This document shows, in pieces, positions 52,412-60,536 of a stretch of 62,110 bases of DNA. This DNA comes from an uncultured Leucobacter sp. (lineage in GTDB: Bacteria > Actinomycetota > Actinomycetes > Actinomycetales > Microbacteriaceae). Where the stretch lies: NCBI GenBank assembly GCA_937967375.1, contig CALCJF010000054.1, forward strand, positions 1 to 62,110, given 5' to 3'. Under the pieces are notes generated by a model. It saw only the letters and a program-made list of their open reading frames with translations. It ran no database searches and had not been told where the DNA came from. The translations under genes were made by a program, and so were the position numbers. Positions within the stretch are counted from its first letter, which is position 1. Each line of letters starts with the position of its first letter.

Positions 52412-53713
52412 CTACTCGGTGGGCGCCTCTTCTGCAGGCGCCGCGGGCTGGCACACGGCCCGCTCTGCAAGCGCTGCGCCCTGATCCTCGGCGGTCCACT
52501 CGACCCCGTCGCCCGCGAGGGCCGCGAGCTGGAACGCGAGCGCTCGTGCAAACGCGCTGCCAGCACTTGAGTTGTTGAGTGTGACAACCACCGAGAACTT
52601 GCCCGCGGGGTCATGGTACGCGGCGGTGATGGTTCCCGTCATTGAGCCGCTCATGCCGTAGAGAGGTCCCTGCTTCTCTAGACCGAAGGTCCAGCCGTCG
52701 ACCGGTGGCGCAGGCGCTTCTTCGCCCTCTGCCGGAGGGGCGGGAGGCGGCGCCGAGAGCGAGGTCACGCGCTCGGCCGATCCCTTGCCGAACTCGCCGC
52801 CGACGTAGCGCTCGTAGAAGTTCTTCAGGTCGGTGACGGTGGTCACTGTTGCGCCGGCGCCACCGAGCATCGAGGGTGACACCTCGGGCACGGCGACAGG
52901 CTCGACCGCGACGGTCTCGCCCTCGGCCTCGCCCGGAACGCTGCACACGGGGGCTCCACCCGACGACGGGTAGGTGAGCCCGGTCATGCTGCCGTCGGGC
53001 AGCGTCGTCTGCGTTGCGGGGTCGCCCGGAAACCTGCTGTTGCCCATGCCTGCTGGCGCGAACACGTGGTCTTCGAGCAGCTGCGAAACCTGGGTGCCGG
53101 TCAGTTGCCGAAGGGCGCGTGCGAGCATCAGGCTGCCCGTGTCCGAGACCTGCTGGCCCGCGCCCGGCTCGTTGACGGGGGAGTGCGCAAGCGCTTGCGC
53201 GAGCAGTTCGCGGTCAGACCAGGGTCTAGTCGGGTTGTTCGCGTAAATGTCGGTCAGGGCTGTCGACTTGAAGTCGGCAAGGCCCGAGGTTGCGTCGCAC
53301 AGTTGCCCGTAGGTGATGTCTTCGATGCCGACCTGACGTGGCAGATCTTTTGAGATCTTGCGGTCAAGCTTCAGCTCGCCCTGGTCGACGAGGCTCAAGA
53401 GCAGCGCGCACATGACCGGCTGCGAGGCCTGCGCAGCGCGAATCTGCGAGTTCGCGCTGATCCCTTCGCCGTACGCGTGCACGTACTCGCCCGAGCTCGT
53501 CCAGACCCCCACAATCGCCGCGCTCGAACCGCTGAGCTGCATCGCGTTCGCGACCGCGTCGTCGATGCTGCCCGCGAGACCGGCGTCGATCGAGTTGACT
53601 TCGCCTGGGCCTGCACCCGTGCCCCCGCCCGTGCACCCGGTGAGTGCGAGTGCGGCTGCGGCGAGCAGCGAGATGGCGACGACGCCTGCGCGTCGTTTGC
53701 GTAATGCAGCCAC
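52412..53713 (-). CDS. Lipoprotein with serine beta-lactamase-like fold, catalytic motifs lost
   Basis: A 433-aa protein. With GTG 53713 as start the signal peptide is ideal: basic n-region, hydrophobic core and lipobox ALTGC (Cys27), so it is a lipoprotein. An ATG at 53746 is possible and adds 11 residues. The body follows class C beta-lactamase/DD-peptidase architecture, but key motifs are changed. SxxK reads SQPV (97-100), the YxN segment reads VSD in NEPGAGQQVSDTGSLML, and the HxG/KTG segment reads MSG in YGMSGSMTGT. It is therefore probably not an active serine hydrolase but a binding or sensing lipoprotein. It is divergent from the heme oxygenase gene. Confidence 0.8.
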   Translation of the reverse strand: MAALRKRRAGVVAISLLAAAALALTGCTGGGTGAGPGEVNSIDAGLAGSIDDAVANAMQLSGSSAAIVGVWTSSGEYVHAYGEGISANSQIRAAQASQPVMCALLLSLVDQGELKLDRKISKDLPRQVGIEDITYGQLCDATSGLADFKSTALTDIYANNPTRPWSDRELLAQALAHSPVNEPGAGQQVSDTGSLMLARALRQLTGTQVSQLLEDHVFAPAGMGNSRFPGDPATQTTLPDGSMTGLTYPSSGGAPVCSVPGEAEGETVAVEPVAVPEVSPSMLGGAGATVTTVTDLKNFYERYVGGEFGKGSAERVTSLSAPPPAPPAEGEEAPAPPVDGWTFGLEKQGPLYGMSGSMTGTITAAYHDPAGKFSVVVTLNNSSAGSAFARALAFQLAALAGDGVEWTAEDQGAALAERAVCQPAAPAEEAPTE

Positions 53714-53851
53714 TGGACCCCGATCTCTCGTGTGGGCATAAAACATTGCGAGTCTACCCCGGCGGGCTGGGAGCAAGTCGTGTCCGGCCGCGAAGCCATA
53801 CATATTTATATGGCGAGGATGAGCCCAGTTCATCAGACGAATGAGGCGTTG

Positions 53852-53872
53852 TGAGGCAAACCTTACTACGAT
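53852..53872 (+). promoter_or_regulatory. Possible DtxR/IdeR-like iron box and -10 of the heme oxygenase gene
   Basis: TGAGGCAAACCTTA (53852-53865) has the TNAGG-N4-CCTNA symmetry seen in many DtxR-type sites. It is followed directly by TACGAT (53867-53872), 6 nt before the GTG at 53879. A repressor bound here would block this leaderless promoter, which suits iron control of a heme-iron releasing enzyme. Confidence 0.5.
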
Positions 53873-53878
53873 GGAGCG

Positions 53879-54934
53879 GTGAGTAACTTTGACGCGAGCG
53901 TGATCGCCGCCGTGACCGGACACATGAATGGCGACCACCCTGAAGACAACCTGCTGATCGTTCGTGCCTTCGGCTACCCCGAGGCGACCGGCAGCACCAT
54001 GACCGGCCTCGACAACACGGCCGGTGTCTGGCGCGTCGAAGACGCAAGTGGAGCGCACGAGGTGCGCGTCGAGTGGCCGAGCGGTGCGATCAGCGAGCGC
54101 CCCGAGATTCGCCGTGAGGTTGTCGCGCTCTACAAGACTGCCTGCGAGAAGCTCGGCGTGCCTGCGCGTGAAGAGCACGCCCCCGCGAGTGATGCGGCTG
54201 CACACGACCACGGTGGTACGAGCCCGCACGGCCACGGCGGCGCGAGCGCGCACGGCAACCCCCACGCGAAGCCCGAAGACGATGGCTCGTTCTCGTACGC
54301 GATTCGCACCGCGACCTGGGGCGACCACTCTGACAGCGAGGGCTCGAGCGTGATGGAAGACATCATGCGCATGCGCGCCACCCGCGAAGAGTATGTCGAC
54401 CTCGTGGTGCAGCACTACTTCATGTACGAGGCGCTCGAAGAGGCATCGAAAGCGCTTGCATCCGACCCCCGCTTCGCGGCGTTGCACCCCGCTGCGATCG
54501 TGCGCGAGCAGACCCTCGTCGAAGACCTCGAGTTTCTTGTCGGTGAGAACTGGCGCGAAGTGATCTCGCCGGTGCCCGCGACCGCAGCCTATGCCGACCG
54601 CATTCGCGAGATCGCAGCTGAGGGCTGGCTGCCCGGCATCATTGCGCACCACTACACCCGCTACCTCGGCGATCTCTCGGGCGGGCAGATGATCGCGAAG
54701 CGCGTGAAGAAGCAGTTCGGTTTCGAGCACGCGGGCATCGCGTTTTACGACTTCACCGAGCTCGGCGATCTGGGGGAGTTCAAGCAGGCCTATCGTGCCG
54801 TGCTCGACGTGCTCGGCGAGAGCCTCGACGAGGCAGAGCGCGAGCGCATGGTCGCCGAGGTGCGCGCCGCGTACCGCTTCAATTCAGACGTGTTTGTCGA
54901 CATGAAGCAGGCGAACGAGGCGCGCAAGGCCTAG
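53879..54934 (+). CDS. DUF2470-heme oxygenase fusion protein (biliverdin-forming)
   Basis: A 351-aa two-domain protein. Residues ~5-90 match the DUF2470/HugZ-like domain (VTGHMNGDHPEDNLLIVRAF). A His/Gly-rich linker (~101-135) contains about eight His. The C-terminal ~210 residues are an HmuO-type heme oxygenase: IRTATWGDHSDSEGS carries the proximal-His position, then LVVQHYFMYEALEEA, IIAHHYTRYLGDLSGGQMIA (distal helix GDLSGG) and YRFNSDVFVDM. It would cleave heme to biliverdin, CO and iron. Fusion of both domains with a potential metal-binding linker is unusual compared with single-domain HmuO. The GTG start has no Shine-Dalgarno. Confidence 0.88.
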   Translation: MSNFDASVIAAVTGHMNGDHPEDNLLIVRAFGYPEATGSTMTGLDNTAGVWRVEDASGAHEVRVEWPSGAISERPEIRREVVALYKTACEKLGVPAREEHAPASDAAAHDHGGTSPHGHGGASAHGNPHAKPEDDGSFSYAIRTATWGDHSDSEGSSVMEDIMRMRATREEYVDLVVQHYFMYEALEEASKALASDPRFAALHPAAIVREQTLVEDLEFLVGENWREVISPVPATAAYADRIREIAAEGWLPGIIAHHYTRYLGDLSGGQMIAKRVKKQFGFEHAGIAFYDFTELGDLGEFKQAYRAVLDVLGESLDEAERERMVAEVRAAYRFNSDVFVDMKQANEARKA

Positions 54935-55011
54935 GGAACGGCGAAGCCGCGATCCTTTTCGTGCGGTAAAAGCGCCAGCCTCGGCCCCTGCGCGGGGTAA
55001 AGTCGATAACT

Positions 55012-55512
55012 ATGACTGCACTTCCCCCCGAAACCCCGCACACGCAGCCGCCGATCTACTCGCCGCAGGCCGGCGATAGCGCGGCCGCATACCCACCCCC
55101 GTACGTCGCATCCCCGAGCGGCGCGAAGTTCTGGGCACTGCTCTTTCTGTTCTACATTCCCTACGTCGGCCTGCTCGTCGGCATCATCGTCTCGCTCGTA
55201 CAGCGCGCGAACGCGAAAGCGTCGCCCTACCCCACCATTCGTGAGAACGCGCGCTGGGCGGCGAACTGGGCGCTGAGCTATGCGCTTTATTTCGTCGTGC
55301 TGCTTGCGTTGTTCATCGCCCTGGGCGTGCTGACCTCTCAGCCACCCGCTGATGGGATGGGGCCCGCCGAGCCGTCACTGATCATCGCTTTGCCGGGCAC
55401 CGCGATCTTCGCCGTCGGCGTGTACTGCCTGGTCACGATGATTCGCGGCTGCGTGGTCGGTGGCCAGCGCGTGCACCGACCGGCACTCGCGATTCCCTTC
55501 TTCCGCGGGTAA
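55012..55512 (+). CDS. Small membrane protein, DUF4870-like
   Basis: A 166-aa protein with a ~37-aa Pro/Tyr-rich cytoplasmic tail (PPIYSPQAGDSAAAYPPPYV) and three membrane segments (FWALLFLFYIPYVGLLVGII, WALSYALYFVVLLALFIALG, LIIALPGTAIFAVGVYCLVT). The layout with RENARWAANWALSY between spans one and two resembles DUF4870/Tic20-like proteins, whose role is unclear. TAAAGT lies 8 nt before the ATG. It is separate from the T7SS operon that begins 290 nt downstream. Confidence 0.7.
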   Translation: MTALPPETPHTQPPIYSPQAGDSAAAYPPPYVASPSGAKFWALLFLFYIPYVGLLVGIIVSLVQRANAKASPYPTIRENARWAANWALSYALYFVVLLALFIALGVLTSQPPADGMGPAEPSLIIALPGTAIFAVGVYCLVTMIRGCVVGGQRVHRPALAIPFFRG

Positions 55513-55803
55513 TTTTCGAAGAGGATCCGCCGACCTCGGAGCGCAGCAAGCCGCCCGGTAGCACCGCTCAAAGAGGTTTTTCACAAGAAAAACTGGCCGT
55601 ATCGCACGGCATCTCTCTATAATTGATTCCGTTCTTGATTCATTGAGAACGTTGCGCTGGCGAATTGGTTCTCGCTTAGTGTTTAGACCCCCCCGCGAAC
55701 CGCTTCTGGCATTGCTGGACCCTCCGTAGGGGATCTCGACGCTCATCGCGCGCGTTTTCAAGATCTCGAGAGCATAAGGCAAATGCGTAGGTGAGGAGCG
55801 GGA
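55513..55803 (+). promoter_or_regulatory. Leader and promoter region of the T7SS effector operon
   Basis: I see no gene in these 291 bases. TATAAT at 55618-55623 is a perfect -10 box; no good -35 lies at standard spacing. Just downstream, CGTTCT and AGAACG form a 6-bp inverted repeat spaced by 10 nt. The GGAG ribosome binding site for the first WXG100-like gene is at 55795-55798. Local GC is lower than in the flanking genes. Confidence 0.5.
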
Positions 55804-56157
55804 ATGAAGTTCTCGATGGAAGATCAGACACTGGTGAAGTTGGGCCAGCGTTCTCAAACGGAATCTGAAGATCTCGCCACGCTGGTGCGTCAGCTCGTCG
55901 AGGCGGCTGAGCCGCTCGAGGGCGTGTTTAACGGACCTGCCCGTGCGAAGTTCAACGAGTTCAAGGCCAAGACTGACGACATTTCTACGTCATTGAACAA
56001 CGCGCTCGCAGGCATTGTCGGTGCGATTTCTGGCCAGAACCTCGCGTTCGTGACCGCAGCCGAAGACGGTGCCGGTGCACACCAGTCTGCACAGGGCTCA
56101 ACTGACTTCAGCAGCGAAGCCGTGCTCGCACGCATCTCGGGCCAGGCATCGGTATAA
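55804..56157 (+). CDS. WXG100-like T7SS protein
   Basis: A 117-aa helical protein. MKFSMEDQTLVKLGQRSQTE is helix one; EGVFNGPARAKFNEFKAKTD forms the hairpin turn with FNG in place of WxG; NNALAGIVGAISGQN continues helix two. This is the EsxA/WXG100 layout of T7SS substrates or chaperones, with a short Ser/Gly/Ala tail. GGAG precedes the ATG. It is the first gene of the operon and probably pairs with the next protein as a heterodimer. Confidence 0.8.
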   Translation: MKFSMEDQTLVKLGQRSQTESEDLATLVRQLVEAAEPLEGVFNGPARAKFNEFKAKTDDISTSLNNALAGIVGAISGQNLAFVTAAEDGAGAHQSAQGSTDFSSEAVLARISGQASV

Positions 56158-56185
56158 CGCCGACGCGAGGATTAAGGATTTCATG

Positions 56186-56500
56186 ATGAGTGGATACTCG
56201 AACCAGCAGGATCGTAACGATTACAGCGTTGGCGCATCGCAGTCGGCGCAGGCGAACTTCGAGCAGGCTGCTGCTCGCCTCGAGGCGGCGCTGCAGCGTC
56301 GTGACCAAGATGTGAAGGCAGCAATGGCTGACTATCAGGCAGACGGTGTATCTGAAGAGTACGCGACGCTAGAGAAGCAGTGGAGCGACGCCGGCATGCA
56401 GGTGCGTCAGGTTATTTCGACGATCCGCGGATCGCTGGAGCAGAACGACGAGATCGCGGTGACTGCGCTGCAGCGGGCGCGGGCAGCGCTTCCGATCTAA
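56186..56500 (+). CDS. WXG100-like T7SS protein, second partner
   Basis: A 104-aa, almost wholly helical protein: QANFEQAAARLEAALQRRDQ then DVKAAMADYQADGVSEEYAT, LEKQWSDAGMQVRQVISTIR and RGSLEQNDEIAVTALQRARA. The Trp in KQWSDAG sits near the expected hairpin turn. It is probably the EsxB-like partner of the previous protein. ATG 56186 follows AAGGA at good spacing (ATG 56183 directly before it is equally possible). The stop overlaps the next start by 1 nt (TAATG). Confidence 0.75.
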   Translation: MSGYSNQQDRNDYSVGASQSAQANFEQAAARLEAALQRRDQDVKAAMADYQADGVSEEYATLEKQWSDAGMQVRQVISTIRGSLEQNDEIAVTALQRARAALPI

Positions 56501-57546
56501 TGGTGGTCTCTGTTCATCCGCTTGCGGATGAGTGGACGGATGAGTACTCGCTGTTCGTGATCGAACACGACCTGGCGACGTACTCCCGTCCGCTTCGCCA
56601 TTTCTTGAGCGACTGCCGTGCGTCTCGCGTGCGGCCGGTGCTGCTGACCCGGCCAGGGGTGGTCATCAGTCCCCAGCTCTACACTGCAATGGCCGAGAGC
56701 GGGGCGCACTGGGCGTTTCGCGACGAAGAGGGTGTTTTTGACGCGCGCTCGGGTCTTCGAATCCGGGCGATCGCTGATCTCTGGAACGGCGGGGGCGGGG
56801 CTGATCGCCACGCGTCGACCCAGGCACCTGGCACGGTCGTGCCAACACTGATGTTCGATCTCTATGCCGGTGACCGCGCGACGAGCGACACCCTGGTCGG
56901 CCCGCTCGCTGATCACGTGGTGCGAGGTCTCGGCGGTGACGAGCTCGGCCGGTTCGGGCGAGACGAGCCCCTCACGTACGAGTGGAATCATCGCGAGCTC
57001 ACGGCGCAGGTGCAGGCGCAGATGCCCGCCAGCGACCCGATGCTTGTGTCTTCGAACGGAGGCGTCTGGGCCTCGCTCACGGTTGCGCGCACGAGCGACG
57101 GACTCGTGGAGAGAGTCCGCGGTGGCTTGCCCATGCCTGGACTCGCGCAGCTTCCGCAGAGCGAGTGGCGCGATGCGGTGATGCCGTCATTGACCACCAC
57201 GCTCGAAGGCCTGGTCGCCGACTTTCGGCCGAGGGTGGCGCTCATCTCCTCGGGCATGCTGCAGCAGGTAGGGGACCGGTACGGCTTCTGTGTGGGTGCG
57301 CAGCCGGTCGATGCGCCTCTTGCGGTGCTGATCGGCCCGCGCGCGGTGCGCGACCTGCGGCTCGACTTCGATGCGCTCTCGCAAAGACACGATGTCACCG
57401 TGCTGGGGCCGGGCCGGGTGCCGAGTGCGCTCGTGCGAATGACCGGCCGCGATCCTCTTTGGAGCCAACTTCGCGCGTTTGCGTTCGATCTTGAGCAGGA
57501 ACGCCTTGGCGCAGTGCTCGCGACTGAAATTCAGGGGTGGGCGTAA
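56500..57546 (+). CDS. T7SS-linked accessory protein (resembles DUF6177 family)
   Basis: A 348-aa soluble protein with no signal peptide or membrane span. It resembles, from memory, DUF6177-type proteins that accompany WXG100 and DUF6507 genes in actinobacteria; I cannot confirm this here. Visible features are a first alpha/beta region (SRPLRHFLSDCRASRVRPVL), the segment FDLYAGDRATSDTLVGPLAD and a C-terminal alpha/beta part (VDAPLAVLIGPRAVRDLRLD). It starts at ATG 56500, overlapping the previous stop, and the next gene overlaps its own stop in the same way. This coupling suggests a role in handling or secreting the effectors. Confidence 0.65.
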   Translation: MVVSVHPLADEWTDEYSLFVIEHDLATYSRPLRHFLSDCRASRVRPVLLTRPGVVISPQLYTAMAESGAHWAFRDEEGVFDARSGLRIRAIADLWNGGGGADRHASTQAPGTVVPTLMFDLYAGDRATSDTLVGPLADHVVRGLGGDELGRFGRDEPLTYEWNHRELTAQVQAQMPASDPMLVSSNGGVWASLTVARTSDGLVERVRGGLPMPGLAQLPQSEWRDAVMPSLTTTLEGLVADFRPRVALISSGMLQQVGDRYGFCVGAQPVDAPLAVLIGPRAVRDLRLDFDALSQRHDVTVLGPGRVPSALVRMTGRDPLWSQLRAFAFDLEQERLGAVLATEIQGWA

Positions 57547-57881
57547 TGGCTGTCGAACTCGTGCTTCTGAGCGACATCGCGCTGACTCCCGACACGATGG
57601 CCGAAGTCGCCCGCGGGGTGATACCGGATGGTACAGGGATCTCGTATCGCGGCGGCGAGATCACCCAGTTCGTCGACGCGGCAGGTGAGGCGGTGCTCAC
57701 GGTGTTCGATTCGATGCCGGTGCATTTCTCGAGCGAGGCCGCGGCCCAACTGCACGATCCACCGTCTGCCTTTGCGCTCTGGACCGAGATCACGATTCCG
57801 TTTCAACACAGCGCGCAGGGTCAGCCCCTGGCTGCCGCGTTCGCGAGTGCGGTCGGCGGCGTATTGAAGGAGAAGCGGTAA
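57546..57881 (+). CDS. Small T7SS-operon protein, function unknown (111 aa)
   Basis: I do not recognise this 111-aa family. The protein starts MAVELVLLSDIALTPDTMAE and contains ISYRGGEITQFVDAAGEAVL and SAFALWTEITIPFQHSAQGQ, suggesting a compact alpha/beta fold; no catalytic motif or export signal is seen. Its start overlaps the previous stop by 1 nt (TAATG), so both proteins are likely made in equal amounts and may work as a pair, for example as chaperones of the toxin secreted from this operon. Confidence 0.65.
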   Translation: MAVELVLLSDIALTPDTMAEVARGVIPDGTGISYRGGEITQFVDAAGEAVLTVFDSMPVHFSSEAAAQLHDPPSAFALWTEITIPFQHSAQGQPLAAAFASAVGGVLKEKR

Positions 57882-57911
57882 TGCGCATGCATGGAGAGGG
57901 AGTGGTGACGG

Positions 57912-58283
57912 ATGTCTAGCTGGAAGATGGAGCCGGTGCAGCTCTCGACAACCCTCACCGACACCGGTACGGCCTACCAGTCGCTGCTCGGCATCATTAC
58001 CGAACAGACGATCACTGAGGTGTTCAGCGGTCTGACCTGGGGTGGCGGTTTCACGGCCTGCGTCTCGACGGCATTGAACGAGGTGCTGAGCGAACAGCAG
58101 AACGTGAACATGAAGAACATCGCAAACCACATCGGTGCCGGCGTGAGCGGCGTCGGCAACTCGGCTCGCGCATTGCAGGCGGGCAACGAAGATATGGCGG
58201 CCACGTTTCAGTCTGAGATGGCTACTGCCGCCACCACCGGCGACTTCTCGTACTTCGAGGCGCACGGGTACAAGGCGGAGTAG
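57912..58283 (+). CDS. DUF6507 family T7SS-linked protein
   Basis: A 123-aa helical protein: SWKMEPVQLSTTLTDTGTAY, a Gly-rich bend (FSGLTWGGGF) and GVSGVGNSARALQAGNEDMA with a C-terminal FEAHGYKAE. This matches DUF6507 proteins, small WXG100-sized partners encoded directly before T7SS toxins. It ends 3 nt before the toxin gene. A copy of its last ten codons reappears at 61463 before the second toxin gene, showing that the toxin cassette was duplicated together with this boundary. Confidence 0.75.
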   Translation: MSSWKMEPVQLSTTLTDTGTAYQSLLGIITEQTITEVFSGLTWGGGFTACVSTALNEVLSEQQNVNMKNIANHIGAGVSGVGNSARALQAGNEDMAATFQSEMATAATTGDFSYFEAHGYKAE

Positions 58284-58870
58284 CAGATGTCAGGGCAATA
58301 TTCCGGTGAGGTGTGCGTTGCAGACGATGGGCTGATCAACCCTACGAATTTTCCGTGCAAGTCGGCGACGCTTGATACGTCGTTGATTACGGGTAGTGGT
58401 GACAAGGTCGCAGCTATCGGCACGCAGGTGCTTACCACGACGCAGGCGGCGGAGACTTCGTGGAAGGGGTTGCAGTCGCCCGGGGTGTTCGAGACTCCCG
58501 ACAGTGAGGTTGTGTATGCCCTGATGCAGCCCGCTGTGAAGGGTGCGACCGACATGAACGGCGTGACGGGGCGCTTGAGCACTGCGTTGCACACGTATGC
58601 CGCTGAGCTGGAAGCGATCAAGCCCGATCTCGCTGATCTCGAGGAGCGTGCGGCAGCGTTTCGCGAGCGAGCACTGAAAGGCTACGAAGTCAGCAACTGG
58701 GAGGCTCACGGGCTCGGCTTCATCGTGAACCTAGAGAACCCGACTGACAAGACGACGATCTCGTGGAGCGAGCACGGGCCCGCAGTAGAGAAGAACAAGT
58801 CGCTTCTTCACGAGCACAATGCGATTCTTGAGCGTATCTCTGCGGCTGCGACGACCTGCGCGAACGCGAT
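58251..58870 (+). repeat. Upstream copy of the duplicated toxin 5' segment
   Basis: From the last codons of the DUF6507 gene (58251) through the first ~190 codons of the toxin gene, the DNA closely matches 61463-62110. The stretch 58335-58706 aligns with 61541-61912 without gaps and with only scattered, mostly third-position differences. After that the copies differ by a short insertion, then match again up to the window end. Confidence 0.9.
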
Positions 58871-60536
58871 CCAGCGTGAGCTGAAGATGGTGTGCGTCGC
58901 TCCTGCTGAGAAGATCACGGCCGAGATGCTCGAGGCCTCCGACTTGTCGGTGTGGGGCAAGGCATCTGAGGAGAAGCGTAACTGCACTGAGTCGGTGGGT
59001 CACGGGCTCGGAAACTTCTGGCACAACACCTGGACCGGGGCGGCGTCGCTCATCGGTCGTGATGCGACTACCGGTGAGTGGAGCTGGGAGACAGCGGGCA
59101 AGACCTGGTGGGGCGTTGGCGACTTCGCGCTCTCGACGGTGATCGTGCTGGTTCCGGGAGTGAATATCGCCGCGGCCGTGTTGTCCGGTCAAGACAGCGA
59201 ACTCGGCAACTTCATGAACGACCGGTATAACACCGCGGTGAGCAGCTGGGGCGGGCTGATCGGTTGGGATCAGCAGGCGCACCTTGCGGGCGAGAACGGT
59301 TGGCACAAGTACGAAGAAGACGGCATCGCCGCGCTGACTGAGTCGGTGGCCAACGTAGGTACGTTCTTCATTCCGGTGGCCGGCGCAGCGAGCGGCGGCA
59401 CGAAGGCAGTGCTTGCCGGCACTCGCGTGGGATCGTTTGTGGTGAAGGCCGGAACCCATCTCGCGGAGTTCGTGATTCCTGCTGGTTCGTACCTGGTCAA
59501 GGGCGCCGTGAAGGTGATTGACCTGGGCGTTGATCTGACCAAGGGTGGTTGGAAGGGGCTGATCGATTCGCTCACCCCTGGCCCGATTCGCCCGAACGCG
59601 TTGCCGGGTATCACGGGTGTGGCGACCGAGGCTTCTCATGTGCCGTTGCCGTCGAAGACGCCGGTGTCGAGCTCGCTCGGTCTTGAGGGTGCGCCTCCGG
59701 TGCATGGGTCGAATACGCCGGGCAGCGGGCATGTGCCCGATGGTGGGCACGCGCCCGACGGTGGGCACGCGCCGGATTCAACGCCTGATTCTGCCGGAGG
59801 GGTTCCGGAACACGATGGCAAGGGACACGCCCCCGAGACTGACGGATCGGCCCCGACCCCAGATGGCGGCGGGCCCGGGACCAACCCAGACAGCGGCCAT
59901 TCGCCGAACACCAAGGACTGGAGCGATCTTTCTCCCGAAGAGTTCTACGAACGGGCTGCTGAAGAGCAGAGCAACTCCGCAAAGTCGTGGGACGACAACT
60001 CGGCCGCAACAGAGTATGGCCAAAAGTACTGGAACTCGCTCAAAGGCGAGTTTTCTAAGGACACCGAGAATGCGCTGTGGGATTACACGCTAGAACAGCC
60101 CGGGGAACGGGGTATCACGTATCACGACATCAACGGAATTCTTCGCGCGGGTGGTGAGATTCCCGAGAACCTCAAATCGCACATCGACCTTATTGACGCT
60201 GCGCTGAACAAGAGGCCGCTCCCGGAAGATGTCGTTGTCACCCGCGGCACCGGCGTATCGCACTGGAAAGTTGAGCCGGGCGATGCCGTAGGCACCAAGT
60301 TCGTTGAAGACTCATACATGTCGACATCGCTGGGAGGCCCCGCCGCTGCGTTTGCTGACAAGACGGCGATTCTGCACCTCACCGTACCGAAGGGCACCCC
60401 CGCGCTCTGGATTGAAAAGTTTTCGGCTTTCGGTGGAGGAGAACGAGAGCTGCTGCTTGGCAGGGGGCTGGAGTGGACGGCCCAAAGAGTAGTTAAGATC
60501 GACGGTCAGTGGCATGTGTTCGGGAAGGTGAGCTAG
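58287..60536 (+). CDS. Polymorphic T7SS toxin with C-terminal ADP-ribosyltransferase domain (749 aa)
   Basis: Predicted secreted toxin. Residues 1-200 form a helical delivery domain (SLITGSGDKVAAIGTQVLTT, HTYAAELEAIKPDLADLEER) shared with the second toxin gene. Residues ~250-435 contain hydrophobic and amphipathic stretches (TVIVLVPGVNIAAAVLSG, TFFIPVAGAASGG). A His/Pro/Gly/Asp-rich linker follows (~455-542). Residues 543-749 are an R-S-E class ADP-ribosyltransferase: Arg653 in VVVTRGTG, Ser679-Thr-Ser681 in YMSTSL and Glu719-Arg-Glu721 in GGERELLLGRG. The ExE pair implies transfer of ADP-ribose to arginine, as in VIP2/iota-type toxins. The stop overlaps the next gene by 1 nt (TAGTG), so toxin and neighbour are co-translated. 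Confidence 0.9.
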   Translation: MSGQYSGEVCVADDGLINPTNFPCKSATLDTSLITGSGDKVAAIGTQVLTTTQAAETSWKGLQSPGVFETPDSEVVYALMQPAVKGATDMNGVTGRLSTALHTYAAELEAIKPDLADLEERAAAFRERALKGYEVSNWEAHGLGFIVNLENPTDKTTISWSEHGPAVEKNKSLLHEHNAILERISAAATTCANAIQRELKMVCVAPAEKITAEMLEASDLSVWGKASEEKRNCTESVGHGLGNFWHNTWTGAASLIGRDATTGEWSWETAGKTWWGVGDFALSTVIVLVPGVNIAAAVLSGQDSELGNFMNDRYNTAVSSWGGLIGWDQQAHLAGENGWHKYEEDGIAALTESVANVGTFFIPVAGAASGGTKAVLAGTRVGSFVVKAGTHLAEFVIPAGSYLVKGAVKVIDLGVDLTKGGWKGLIDSLTPGPIRPNALPGITGVATEASHVPLPSKTPVSSSLGLEGAPPVHGSNTPGSGHVPDGGHAPDGGHAPDSTPDSAGGVPEHDGKGHAPETDGSAPTPDGGGPGTNPDSGHSPNTKDWSDLSPEEFYERAAEEQSNSAKSWDDNSAATEYGQKYWNSLKGEFSKDTENALWDYTLEQPGERGITYHDINGILRAGGEIPENLKSHIDLIDAALNKRPLPEDVVVTRGTGVSHWKVEPGDAVGTKFVEDSYMSTSLGGPAAAFADKTAILHLTVPKGTPALWIEKFSAFGGGERELLLGRGLEWTAQRVVKIDGQWHVFGKVS

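Noticed and set aside
53714..54730. Upstream in-frame extension of the lipoprotein gene to 772 aa
   Set aside because: The extra part is antisense to the heme oxygenase gene and would bury the lipoprotein signal peptide in the middle of the protein.
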